Below are positions 34,806-49,063 of a DNA stretch of 64,000 bases, one piece after another. The stretch spans positions 372,001 to 436,000 of the forward strand of contig JAGEMR010000011.1 of NCBI GenBank assembly GCA_021030915.1. Direction: 5' to 3'. The notes beneath the pieces are model-generated. The model worked only from the letters and a program-made list of their open reading frames with translations, made no database searches and had not been told where the DNA came from. Source of the stretch: Astrothelium macrocarpum (lineage: Eukaryota; Ascomycota; Dothideomycetes; Trypetheliales; Trypetheliaceae). A program made the translations under genes and the position numbers. Each line of letters begins with the position of its first letter. The first letter of the stretch is position 1.

Positions 34806-35202
34806 GGTAGTAATGACAGTGGTGTTAAAGAAGAAAATTAGAAGGGTTGGGTAATGCAAGAAACGGTTGTGACGTGCGGTTAATTAAGACGCCACTGAGC
34901 TCAAAGCTCGAAGTTGAGAATGTGACGCACCTCGCAGCCTAAAGCTTGCCAAGGCAACATCCTATCGCTACCAAAGAAAGCTTCATGTCTGCAATCGACT
35001 TACGCGCGACCAAGGTGCGAGTTGGGACAAATTTGTTATCGATAGGATCGTTACTGTAGCAACTGGGCTGTATACAACACGATGCCATCTCTGTACGCGG
35101 TGCTGAATCATTAAAAGAATTTGAGATTTGATTGTATTGAAAACTCATCATATCACGTATGTTTGATCCGCTGGAATGTTGCTCACCAGCTCGCAGGTAT
35201 CG

Positions 35203-36411
35203 ATGTTCGTGTCGTCTGGAGTTGGTGAGAAGCGCCTTCATTTTATCATCCAACAGTAGCGATGCTAACTCATCGCAGTCTTTATCTTCACGTTGATGCT
35301 CTTCTTCTCCGGCTACGTGATCCAACAAAGAACAGTATCTAGTCTTCAAGAAGCAATCAAGCCGCGAACGCCTGCTCCGCCGCCTTCTACCTCTCCTCAA
35401 GAAGTATTTATCGAGCCCCTTGCATCATCTCGAGCCTTCGGAGGCGCGCTGGGTTCTGCTGGTCAGAAAGCGCTCAAGCTTTACAAGTCCGGATCACCAG
35501 GAGTCAAACCGATAGATTGGAATAAGCTCGCGCATGTGCAATTAGTCAAGGACCATGATGAAGTATGCAGCGCGATCATGCTCTTTGCAGAGCTACATGC
35601 ACAAAAGAGCCCTGCGAGAAAGGTTTTGATGTTTCCAAGAGCTTGGGCGATGGAAGAGCGAGGAGAGATATTGGACCCGTATTTGGAGAGTAGTAAGAGG
35701 TTGATGAGGGCTGCTGCTAGGAGATATCAAGTTGTGCTGAGGCCAATGGCTACGCTTGTGGATGGAGCAGACGGTCGGTATACTATTTAATCTGAGCCAA
35801 GGGCGCATAACTGATATCATGTCATAGACTCGAGCCGTTCATCGTACTCTCTAGCAAGTCTTTTCGGCTTGACAGAGTATGACAGGGTCATGTATCTGGA
35901 ACCTCCAGGTCATATTCTCGATGCTGCGATCATGGCCTCAATACTTGCTTTCTCCCCACGGATGCCGCTCATGAGTTTGCAAGCAAGAGATTTGCTCGGC
36001 AAGAGGTCGGTAGAGATGCTATTAGTCAAGCCTTCCGCATCCCATTTTCGTCAACTTTCGAAGGAGTTCGTCAAGCATCCAGAAAGCGACATTATCCTTC
36101 TCGAGAATATCTTTCCCTATAATTCAGACTCGCATATACCTCTCAGTAGGGATTTCCTGCCTCATACATCAGATTTGCGAGCCGCTTTGGAAGAATTCAA
36201 CGCCACGGACTTCCTAGACAACACACCATACATTCGCATAATTGATTCAGAGCTCGTCGGTCCACAATTTGACGTTCCCTACTCAGAGAGGGTAGCTGCG
36301 AGGCCAAAAATCGCAGATGCAGAAGCGATATGGTCGAGAATATATGACGGATTTCGACTTGGGAGGATGAGTATTTGCGGTCTAGATTTGGAGCCATTAA
36401 GGAGGGATTAA
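35203..36411 (+). CDS. Glycosyltransferase family 8-like type II membrane protein, 366 aa
   Basis: Three exons: 35203-35224, 35279-35773 and 35828-36411. The first exon is 22 nt and its assignment is moderately supported (branch-like GCTAAC and CAG acceptor). It extends a hydrophobic anchor, giving MFVSSGVVFIFTLMLFFSGY as a signal-anchor at residues ~5-22 after a very short cytoplasmic tail. The lumenal part resembles glycogenin-like/GT8 proteins of fungi: DEVCSAIMLFAELHAQ, KVLMFPRAWAMEER, SLASLFGLTEYDRVMYLEPPG, then the C-terminal half. The usual metal-binding DxD after the 'RVMYL' strand is absent (EPPGHILD), so catalytic activity is doubtful. The intron 2 donor is a non-optimal GTCGGT, forced by reading phase. 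Confidence 0.75.
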
Positions 36412-36654
36412 TTTCGTTCGGCGATTTGCACCAGAGATGACGAATATACCGTAATGACTAAATCATGTATAGAGCATGGTATGGTGTTGAAATATCTGGA
36501 GCCATTTCCTGGGTTTTATTTAGTTGCATAGCAAACGGGCGCGGGCGGGTATCTAGATTTTGGTATTTGTACATATATGGGATTAAACTTTTCCAGCGAA
36601 ACGAGAACCGCGTACATACAACCATTTTTTTCGCATCGAACAATCCTAACGATG
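36412..36654. other. Short convergent spacer
   Basis: Only about 240 bp separate the GT8-like stop (+) and the dihydroxy-acid dehydratase stop (-). It holds both 3' untranslated regions. Confidence 0.5.
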
Positions 36655-38567
36655 CTATGCGTCCGTAATGCACCCGTGACTTGCATCACTCACCATCCTC
36701 GCATATTTGGCCAGAGTTCCTTTGGTGTATTTCAACTCCGGTTCCCTCCATTCACTCTTCCTCGCATCCAAATCTGCCTGGCTCACACCCACAATATTCA
36801 TTTCCCTCTTCTCCGCATCAATCACGACTTCGTCACCATCTCGCACCAAGGCAATCGGACCACCTTCTTGCGCTTCAGGCACCACATGTCCAATCAAGAA
36901 GCCGTGGCTTCCACCACTAAATCGACCATCCGTTACCAGCGCAACATCGTTTCCGAGTCCCGCGCCCATGATCGCCGAACTCGGCTTCAGCATCTCAGGC
37001 ATCCCAGGCCCACCCTTTGGTCCTTCATATCGAATGATGACAACAACCTTTTCGCCTTTCGTAAATGTTCCAGATTCCAGAGAAGAGATGAAGTCTTCTT
37101 CACTATCGAAACATCGCGCCTTACCGACGAATCGAACGCCCTCCTTGCCTGTGATCTTACCGACGCAGCCTCCTGGTGCAAGCGAACCACGGAGTATTTG
37201 GATATGTCCCGTTTCCTTGATAGGTTTGCTAAAGGGGCGAATGACTTCTTGATCCGAAGGGAAGTCGGGTGCGTTCTCCACATTCTGAGCCAGCGTCTTG
37301 CCTGTGACGGTCATGCCGCTTCCATCGAGGACGCCTTCCTTGAGGAGAAATTTAATAAGCGATGGGGTACCGCCGATGGCGTGAAGATCGGTCATGACGT
37401 ATTTTCCGGAGGGCTTGAGGTCTGCCAGAAAAGGCGTACGATCGCTGACGCGTTGAAAATCATCGATGGTAAGCTTTATGCCAACGGAATCTGCAATTGC
37501 GATGAGATGCAAAACAGCGTTAGTAGAGCCTCCCGTGATATTGACGAGGATCATGGCATTTTCGAAAGCTTGTCGAGTAAGGATGTCTCGTGGCCGAATG
37601 TCTTCTTTCAGTAGATTGTAAATAGCTCCACCCGCTGCCAGACACTCGAGTTGCTTAGCCTTGGATTCTGCAGGATTGGAAGAAGATCCAGGCAAGGTCA
37701 TTCCCATTACTTCAATTGCGGATGCCATTGTGTTGGCAGTGTACATTCCTCCACAGGCGCCTTTGCCTGGACACGCATGTCGAATAATATCGTACCGCTC
37801 TTCTTCAGTGATGTCGCCTGTAATGAACTGTCCGTATGCTTGAAACGCAGAAACAATGTCGACCTTCGGATCCTTGAGGGTGTTTGCACATCCTGGCGCG
37901 ATTGTGCCTCCGTACACCATTATTGACGGCAAATTGAATCTCCCCATGGCCATTATCACGCCCGGCATATTCTTGTCGCAACCCGGTATAGAGATGTTTC
38001 CATCATACCATTGCCCACCCATAACAGTCTCAATCGAATCCGCGATGAGATCTCTTGATTGCAAAGAATATCGCATGCCTTTTGTGCCCATGGAAATTCC
38101 GTCGCTGACACCAATGGTATTGAATTGCATACCGACCAGACCTAAGATGTGTCAGTGATACGATTAAATGAATTCGAAGGCTTGGTCGGCCGGACATGGT
38201 CAATCTAACCTGCCCTCTGCACACCCTCCTTGACCTTATCATTGAGTTGTAGAAGGTGCATATTGCATGGATTTCCCGAATGCCAGACAGATGAGATGCC
38301 GACCTGTGCCTTGGTCATATCTGCAGGTTCCAGACCCGTGGCATATAACATAGCCTGCGATGCACCTTGTGATTTAGGGAGAGTGATATGCTTGCTGGTC
38401 TTGTTGAGCTCATCGGAACTGTCCTGGGACCTGGAGGATGAAGAAAAGAGCCGTCTTCTTGAATACGCGCCTCGAATTCCTGAGATGTTTCTATCACATT
38501 TCGACTTCGGCCCTGCATAGCTCCATAGCGATCTCAATCGCAATCTGGCAGCCCCAGTCCCCGCCAT
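36655..38567 (-). CDS. ilv3: Dihydroxy-acid dehydratase, mitochondrial, 614 aa
   Basis: Third common enzyme of valine/isoleucine biosynthesis. It dehydrates 2,3-dihydroxy-isovalerate or -methylvalerate to the 2-oxo acid and needs an Fe-S cluster. Exons 38210-38567 and 36655-38141, intron 68 bp, phase 1. The N-terminus is Arg/Ser-rich and lacks acids ([23 protein letters not shown]), a clear mitochondrial targeting peptide. Conserved segments: [13 protein letters not shown] (cluster Cys), [22 protein letters not shown] (cluster Cys), [14 protein letters not shown] (cluster Cys and substrate region), [21 protein letters not shown], and [14 protein letters not shown] near the C-terminus. The three expected cluster cysteines are present. 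Confidence 0.96.
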
Positions 38568-38753
38568 CTTATGGGTTGAACTGCGAATGCACAATAGAAG
38601 GTTAGATTGGTGGTTAAGCAAAATAAAGAAAAGTCCGATGTCGGAGCGGGCCGCGCTTTTTCTTCCCAACACCAAACCTCAAGCCTAAAGCTCTCACATC
38701 GTTTTCGACCAAAAAAACAATATCGACTCTATCCAAGGCTCTTTGAGCAAAAA

Positions 38754-38851
38754 TAGTTCCGCCGTGGGTCGAACACGGGACCTTCTCGGTTGAGTGCTCA
38801 CATGCAGGTAAACTTGTGAACGAGAAATCATAACCACTAGACCACGAAACT
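38754..38851 (-). tRNA. tRNA-Val (CAC) with a 25-nt intron
   Basis: Read on the minus strand from 38851. The acceptor 5' strand AGTTTCG pairs with CGGAACT, the D arm is GTCTAGTGGTTATGAT (like other fungal tRNA-Val), and the anticodon stem TCTCG pairs with CGAGA. The loop is TTCACA with anticodon CAC. The T arm CCGTG-TTCGACC-CACGG has a perfect 5-bp stem, and the discriminator is A. Between anticodon-loop base 37 and base 38 sit 25 extra nucleotides, the canonical place for a nuclear tRNA intron. Without them the tRNA is 73 nt. The pol III internal boxes are present and a T run follows immediately downstream (complement of 38749-38753) as terminator. Confidence 0.9.
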
Positions 38852-42034
<3,183 letters not shown>

Positions 42035-43386
42035 ATGTGTAATGCATCAGGGAACCAAAAGCTCATACGAGTAGCGCTCTGATTCCGGATCTTATTGGCC
42101 GACTGCTTGTAACGCGATGAGACAGACGGCCGGTAAATGTCTGCTTCTTTTAATGTACGCTTGATCACGCTCTTACTTCTTTTCTCTTCATAGTCAGATA
42201 GTCCAAATAGCAAAGCCCTTCCTGTAGAATTAACTTAGGAATACAACATGCTAATGTTCGCTTACTTTATGACATCGCATTGCAAAATCTTCGTGGAGTG
42301 TCGAGAGTATTGAATCATCGTCAAGAGCAGGCGGATCTAGTATGACATCAAAAGCGCTCCTGTTTGGATTATGTCTGAGGAGCTTCTTCATATTGTGGCA
42401 TCAATCCTATAGGATGCCATATAAGAGCCTACGCTATCGCATTGTGAAGGACTCGAGACGCTGACACTCGTAGGCTCGAATTTTGCAGCAGATCTCGCCA
42501 TCATTTGGCCCTTTCTCGGAGGTTGTTTCCCAACGAGACTAATCTGTAATTAACGTTTAAGGTCTGGCTAGATTTTGTTAAAAACATAGACGAAAAGTAA
42601 TTTGCATGGCTCATCTAATATAGAAAGGTCGGCTATCCATTGCCTACCCGGAATTAATAATTTGACGAGCCCAAAACCCGGTGATGATCAGGAATACAAT
42701 TCGTGCGCACATCTTCGGAAAATCCGAGCTCTCGATGCAATCTGCATAGATCAGTCTTCCATGAATGAACGAAACGATCTGGTTGAGCAGATGACCTCGA
42801 TCTACAGCATAGCACACCAATTACTTTCATCTTTCGTGAATGAGATCCTTTGGATGAGGTTTCGCTACAATTATCCTTTCCCAGCTCATCTGAGGCAATA
42901 TCGGCGAAAACAACTTGTTTGACAGATTTCACAATGTTCATACATCTCTTGCGGATTCATGGAGCCCCTTCGAATAAACTTCTAAATACACCTACAGGAT
43001 ATCGGATGTTCATCGAAAGCGTACGACCTGGTCGGCAAATTATACTAACTCTAAGAATTACAAAATCTAGCAGAAAACCTCCCTTACCTTGTCTAAATAA
43101 TGCTATCCATCATGAACCTATCGTACCGTGCTTGCACACGGCTCTCCAGCACCATTTCGTAGACCCTCTGCGGCAAACATACCTATTCTGCTGCGCCCGA
43201 AGCCCAAGATTTCATTCATCACACCATTACCCACCCATCTCAACTCCATCCCCACCTCCATCCCTTCACTCCCAGCCCGTTCCCTCCCATCAATCCACCC
43301 TCACAAACCCTACAACCACCATCAGCTCTCTCCCCCAAACACAAAAGCAAACCCCAAAGAAAAAAAAAACAGGGCAATCCACTCAC
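42035..43386. other. Intergenic interval with a HET relic
   Basis: Convergent spacer between the glucosidase (+) and Sds22 (-). Apart from the HET-domain remnant described separately, no gene is supported. 43.1-43.4 kb should include the Sds22 terminal exon and 3' untranslated region. Confidence 0.4.
42605..42850 (+). pseudogene. HET-domain gene remnant
   Basis: An isolated coding-like stretch reads LRKIRALDAICIDQSSMNER followed by an EQMTSIYSIAHQ-like segment. This matches the core HET block (W.DAICIDQ....ER..QV..M..IY..A). The preceding conserved Tyr/Trp and the flanking HET blocks (SHVW upstream, SRAWT downstream) are missing, and the frame closes within about 100 codons. It is best read as a fragment of a former HET gene, unrelated in detail to the intact HET gene at 10.3-12.8 kb. 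Confidence 0.6.
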
Positions 43387-44919
43387 CAGCATCAATCTGC
43401 CTCACCCTCGGCAGCGCCAACCGCACCTTATTCCGATACAACGCCGGCTGCCGCGTCTGCAGCGGATTCCCCTCCAAATACACCGTCGTCAGCTGCTGCA
43501 GCCCGGCCAACTCCTCCGCCACCTCCTCGACGCTGGCCAGCGCGCAGTTGGACGCCCACACCTCCTCCAGCTGCGCCAGCGGCGCCAGCCCCGCCAACGA
43601 CATCACGGGGTTCGCGGAGATGTCGAGCACGCGCAGCGACGGCGTCGGGATCGAGGACGGGTCGGCGTGGGCTGTGGAGTTTTGCGATGGGTGCGGAGGG
43701 GACTGGGGCGTGGTGGGTTGGTCGGAGGTAGTGGGGGTGGTGGAGGAGGGAGGAGGAGCAGTAGCGGGGGTAGGGTCGGTGAGGGTGGTGTGCGTGGGTT
43801 GGGAGAGGGGGAGGAGCGAGGGGATGGCGTTGTGGGAGATGTGGAGGTCGGTGAGGTTGGGGAGGTGGGGGAGGCCGGCGAGGGAGGTGAGGCGGTTGGA
43901 TTGGATGGAGAGGATTTTGAGGTTGGTGAGGGTGTCGAGGTTCTGGTTGTTGGGGTTAGCTGAAGGACGATAGTAGGGAGAACTGGTTGTCTGGGGGCGA
44001 GAGATGGAACGTACTTTGAGCTCGGTGATTTTATTCTTGCCCAGCCATAACTCTTCCAGTGCGGTTAAGGTCTCCAAGTTTTGGATTTCCTGTTCATAGA
44101 GTCAGATATTGTTCGTTCTCCATCTAAACTCAAGCACGTGCCCGTATTCGATTTGCCCCCAATTCCAGATTCCTCAGCTCGCTCAGCCCTTCTAGGTTTT
44201 CAATGGTCTGAATCTTGTTTTGCACAAAATACAAGTTCTTCAGCTTCTTCAGATGTTTCACATTTTTGATGTGCTTGATCTTGTTAAAGCTCAAGTCGAG
44301 ACTCGTCAATTCTGTGAATGCGTCAAAGCCATGGATGTGGGAAATGAGATTGTCGTAGAGGTCGAGATTTTCTAACGTTTCTCCTAACGATTTGGGTAGA
44401 TCTGCTTTTGTGATCTGGTTTTGACGGAGGCAGAGTTCCTATGAGAAATGAGTCAGTCTACTGGCTGTGACATCAACATTGCCCGATCCAAACAATTACC
44501 TTGAGCTTCTTGAAGCGTTCAAGACGAAGCGCAGGTATCGACGATATTCGACAGTGCACCAGATCAATGTCCTTCAAGATTGTCAGTATGACTGGTCGCA
44601 GGATTATGGGGCTACACTTGCTTCGGCATCTTCTTCAATGTCGTCCAACAGATCTAGTCGACCATATCAGTAATGATACAGACAAAGTGAATGTGCTTGC
44701 TCACAAACCCTCGTCAGCATTAATTTGTTCAACAGGCGGAGCATCTTCGTCCGAGTATTCCGGATCGCTAAGCGCTTCTGGATTGACGAGCAAGGGTTTC
44801 TTCTCGACTCTAAGTTTGCCATCCCAGCCAGAACGACTGCGTGGTCCTTTTTCTAGGGAAGGCGCTGTCGAATCCCCATCCATTTTGTCGTCATTCGGCT
44901 CGTTACCTTGCGGATTCAT
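43387..44919 (-). CDS. sds22: Sds22, leucine-rich-repeat regulator of protein phosphatase 1 (terminal exon not resolved)
   Basis: Nuclear regulatory partner of PP1. Exons 44709-44919, 44622-44653, 44500-44571, 44142-44438, 44015-44089 and 43387-43942 join in frame to about 414 residues. The start is ATG 44919. The acidic N-terminus leads to DIEEDAE-DIDLVHCRISSIP, then tandem 22-residue Sds22 repeats (LENLDLYDNLISHIHGF, LTSLDLSFNKIKHIKNV, LKNLYFVQNKIQTIENL, LRNLELGANRIR, LEELWLGKNKITELK, LKILSIQSNRLTSL) and the LRR cap ending RNKVRLALPRVRQIDA. Two introns use GC donors (GCAAGT at 44621 and GCACGT at 44141). A ~55-residue Pro/Thr/Ser-rich insertion splits two late repeats. A GTGAGT donor at 43386 shows at least one more short exon, possibly only 8 nt at 43183-43190. 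Confidence 0.88.
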
Positions 44920-45808
44920 GGCGAATTTTGGGGAATGTCGTTGGTCCACCGGTCTTGAAGATCAAGATTGATAAGTTTTGATATTGTTGATACCCCACGA
45001 TTAACTAGCGGCCGCCACGTCGTCACTGGATTAGGAAGACCCTGCTAATTCTCTACAAAGTTTAATTCAATGTCACAAAGGAGGTAGGGCTGATTATCAG
45101 GTTGGGCAAGTAGTTCTATGAACACCGTTTATTGCTACTCTGCAAGACCCCTATCTACCAGAATCCAGAAATACACAGGCTATACAGACAATGAGTTCCT
45201 CGCTGCTCCAGCAGTTCTGTGCCAAGAATCCAGCAATCTCCTCCGCACCCAATGGCAATGAGCCAAGCATGGCATAGTGTCAAAGGTCGAGGGAACAATG
45301 AAGAAGTGCATTCGCCGTACAGCGTTGCATGGTGAAGAGCACATTTGGACAGTCGTGCAAAGGATGGGCCAGATCTCGCCTGGCGCTTTTCCCTTTTCAG
45401 TACCCGGCTCAGTGCATATATGTAAATCAAAGGACAAAAGAAAAAGGAGCAAACTGGTGAACTCGCCCGTCAACCCGCCATGCTTGCCAAAGGGGTATGC
45501 AAATGCAGTCTGGACAGAAGACAAAGGAAATGCAAGCAAAACACTGCTCGAGGATTAGACTAAGGCTCACATCGCTGTCCGGCGCCCAGCCAGCCATAGT
45601 CTCCTCGAAGGTGCCCAAGTGTGATAATGTAATTACAATCGTCGTATTGAATCGCAAATGAATTCCTTCTGCATTATCTGTCGACAAAGAGTGAACCTAA
45701 AGAGTCCCGAGTTGAGTGGAATGGTAGGAAATTATTTTTCGCCGTGCAACGCTAAATGAGGATGTGCTTGGTACTGTCAAGGCCATGGCATGACGTAGAG
45801 GCGTAGCA
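44920..45808. other. Intergenic, nothing recognised
   Basis: Promoter of Sds22 and 3' region of the phosphatase gene, both minus strand. Overlapping plus and minus ORFs at 45.15-45.69 kb show no family features. Confidence 0.45.
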
Positions 45809-47789
45809 TTATAACGCGACATCAAGAACAAGACTAACGTCATTGACATTCGTTTCTGCAAGATCCTCGAGAACGGGAATCAAGTCGAGCAATTCGTTGT
45901 CATGCGCATCGGAGAACCAGCTACTGATGGGAACGGCATGTTGAGGATGGAAAATGTAAGACGTTGGCGAGTTATCGATGATGATGGTTTTTTGGAGGTC
46001 GCGCCCCACTTGGGACAGATCCTTGACATAGTTTCCTTGGTGGTTGTAACAGCTCTCTCGGAATAAGCGGTGGTGTACGACATGATGAACGTCGAGTTGA
46101 TCAAGTACCGGATCACCGTACTGACGAAAACATGAGCAATATTTCATGTATTACGTGGAAAATTTTTACTCACCTTGGAAACTGAAGCAGTAAAGACGAC
46201 AATCTCGTACAACTCACCAACTCTCTTCATAAAGGCATCGACGCCTGGTCGCTTAATGACGTACACGTTGTGGTATTGACCTTCAATCTCGACGGGTATA
46301 GTAAAGTCTGCTTGATGGAGCATCTGCTTGAAAACGATTAGAAAAAATGTCTGGTGGCGGATTGAACATTACATACCTTGAAACTGCTATGAACGAGCGT
46401 TTCATCCAGGTCAAGAACCAGACATTTTCTTCCGCGCAATTCAGGCCGGATTGGCGGAAGAAGATATCTTTGTTCGTTTTGTACAACAGTGACAGAAGGC
46501 TCTGGTACAGCAGGAACCGGAGGAACAGTAGATGCTTGTCGTTCTTCCAACGGTGGGGGTGGTGGAATAGGTATTTTGGGTGGGCTGGGGTCCCGTCGGA
46601 CAGAGCTGCCTTCTTGATCCTGTGATGGAGGCAAATCGTTTTGCGCGATTGGTATCGATGATTCGATTTCATGGTCTGTCTGAGCCTGCTCTGGTGTACG
46701 GTCTGATATTACTTCGTTTTCTTGCTGTGTAATAACCGGAGTAGCTTCGGTAACGCTAAGCGTTGGCGCAGGATGGAGCTGGGAAGTGCCCTGCAACGTG
46801 CCGGGAGATGTATCGAGTAGAGGCGGCTGTGGCGGTGCTTGTTGTTGATCACCAGCCCTTACTTGACTTCCGCCGGCAGCATCATATTGCTGTTCAGCAG
46901 TTTTCGAATCCATTACTCCGTCACCGGCTCCGGCATGGGGATCAATTGCGCTTGATTTGTCTATTTGCGGAGCTGCAGAGCCACCTTTCTTCTCATCTAA
47001 TGGCTCTTTTGAATCTGCGGTACTTGATTCGGCATTACTGGGTTCTTGTTTGGTGTCCTTTGGCGGGGGCTGGGGCGAGCGACCTGACCGTAGTTTGTTG
47101 GTTTTTCTGGCATTCGGTGTCGCCTCTCCTGATTCCAGCGGTTGGCTGTCTTCAGATGACGCACAGCATATAAGACGACGAAACAAGGATGGCTTCTTTT
47201 GATCCGTTTTGTTCTCGGCCCCAGCTGGCCGCTGTGTAACTGGTAATTGTGGGCCTGGAACCTTCTCGGATGTGGGTGCTTCGGGCTGTTGAATCGGTTT
47301 GCTGCTTCCTTTGCTCCCTGCTCTCCGTCGACCGGTCAAACTCCGTTTCGACCGTTTCCCTATGCTTTCACCATCATTGACTGTTGCCCCACTCAGATTG
47401 ACAGAGTCTTCTGCATTGCGAAGCTGTGCCGCAGACCGTGTCCCTTCTGGTTGTAGAGCGTTGTGATCGCCACTCGAGGCCGATTGGTAGGATGTTGCAG
47501 CGCTTCGCTGTTCAATGCTTGGATCTTTCGAGGGTCTTCGATCTCGCGAACCGCGGGACGAGGTGCGTGGCGGGACGTGTGTTTTCAGTTGCTGTTCCGA
47601 TGTCGAAGTCGAAGCTGCAGGAGCGATTGGTTAGTGACATGTCATCGGAAAGGCAGAATTGAATTCACGTGCACCAGCCTCGCCTCGATCGATGCAGTGG
47701 ACCGAAAAAGAAAAAGGCTTACCAGCAGCATTGCTTGAAGCAGCGGCAGCGGATTGATTTGCTGACGCCGGCGAAAAGTCTTGACTCAT
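45809..47789 (-). CDS. Psr1/Nem1-type FCP1-like phosphatase, 588 aa
   Basis: HAD-superfamily protein phosphatase of the CTD small-phosphatase group; yeast Psr1/Psr2 are plasma-membrane enzymes of sodium and general stress response. Four exons (47723-47789, 46377-47614, 46174-46323, 45809-46120) close in frame. Residues 1-~405 are Ser/Pro/Gln-rich and disordered, containing [16 protein letters not shown] with a Cys pair near 172 that could be palmitoylated, and a poly-Pro tract. The catalytic domain starts with [15 protein letters not shown] (nucleophile Asp near 424), then [82 protein letters not shown] and [15 protein letters not shown]. All HAD motifs are intact. Exon 3 may begin one codon earlier because the acceptor is AAGCAG. 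Confidence 0.93.
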
Positions 47790-49063
47790 GCGGGGCAATG
47801 TGGCCTAAGAAGGCCTGTGAATGGGACTTGAGATATCCAGTAACGGTAGTGAATGCGGAGATTTGCGTTGTCGCGTGGTGTTTTTCACCTCGATCTGTCC
47901 GAGCTGTGATGGGGACTGAAACGGTGCAACCAAGCGACTCAGGAGCCTCTGGACGCTCGACGCTATTGCTTCACCGTGCGTGGCAGGCCCGAGTTGACGG
48001 CAATTGAGCGAGTGAGCAGAGCGGAGTGTCGGTGGCGGAGCTCGAAGGGTTCGAAGAATGAGCTGCGAGCTGGGAAGGTGCACTGGGCGGGAAGGACCAG
48101 GGGTGCTGCCGAGATGAGCAGATAGCGCGCGCGGCGGAGCACAGCGTGCGGGGGGTGGGCAAAGCGGGCAGAGGCGAGCGCGACAGAGGCGGCAAACAAG
48201 AGGTGGGCGACATGCACGCACACGCCTGGGCCAGTGGTGATGAAGAGTTCTGTGGTCGCTGGGGCGCAATGGGAGTGGGAGGTGTGAGGTTCTCCACGAG
48301 GCTGGCTTGATTGCGGCCGTCTGGGTGACCGTTCAAGCGGCAAGCCACACTTCTTAATCTCACGGAGCCCGGCGTCGACCGCCGCTCTGGCCAATCACTG
48401 CTGCTGCTTCAGCCGCGCCCGTCCGCATCGGTGCTAGCTGCTGTGCTTCCTCCTGACAGTCGCGGTGGCTGCGTCCAGTGCGTCCCATCTGCTCTGCCCA
48501 TGCTTTCTCCCTCCTTCCCACTCGCTCCTCTCGTTCCACTCTTGCTCCTCTCGTTCCACTCTTGCTCCTATCTCCAAGTCATCTTGCATCTGGCCACGAC
48601 CGATCGCCATTTGTACGCTGAGGCCAACCACAAGAGCCCGTGCCATCCCCGCTTCTGTCTCCTCGGTGTTGATGGAGGCATGCACCTGGCCCTACGAAAA
48701 AAAAAAAAAGCAAGCAACTCGACACCCAGTCACCCACCAAGAATTCCCACCGCCAAATCCCCGCACTTTGTGAACTAGTCCCTGCAGATGTAGCCTTCTA
48801 TTCAAACCTACCTTGGCTAAGCTTCTCAAGAATACTAAGCTTCTGACCAAGCAACATCATTTAGATTATCGATGTCTATAACCTGGAAAACTCATCCTCT
48901 AGTATTGGCGGACATAAGCCAGCCACCCCACCATAGCTATTAAAATGCTCAAGGCCACTTTCTCACGTTTGGTCTGTCGTGTCTGTTCATGTATAATTGA
49001 TTCAGGGATTAATACCTATGCATGATCGCGATCAAACTCCTTATGTCTTGAGCAAACCACTCT
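47790..49063. other. Intergenic, CT-rich promoter region of the phosphatase gene
   Basis: GC-rich just upstream of the phosphatase ATG with many overlapping shadow ORFs, then pyrimidine-rich sequence at 48.4-48.7 kb. No gene is supported. A short tandem repeat at 48525-48564 is listed separately. Confidence 0.45.
48525..48564. repeat. Two-copy 20-bp pyrimidine-rich tandem repeat
   Basis: The unit CTCCTCTCGTTCCACTCTTG occurs twice head to tail without mismatch and is followed by the start of a third (CTCCTA). It lies in a non-coding CT-rich tract. Confidence 0.85.

Noticed and set aside
42850..43963. Plus-strand Pro/Ser/Ala-rich ORFs of ~280-290 codons
   Set aside because: They are antisense to the Sds22 LRR exon and its Pro/Thr-rich insertion; the minus strand has clear LRR repeats.
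47805..48394. Overlapping minus-strand ORFs of 130-154 codons upstream of the phosphatase
   Set aside because: Three frames are open at once in GC-rich promoter DNA, with no motif and no splice link to the phosphatase start at 47789.
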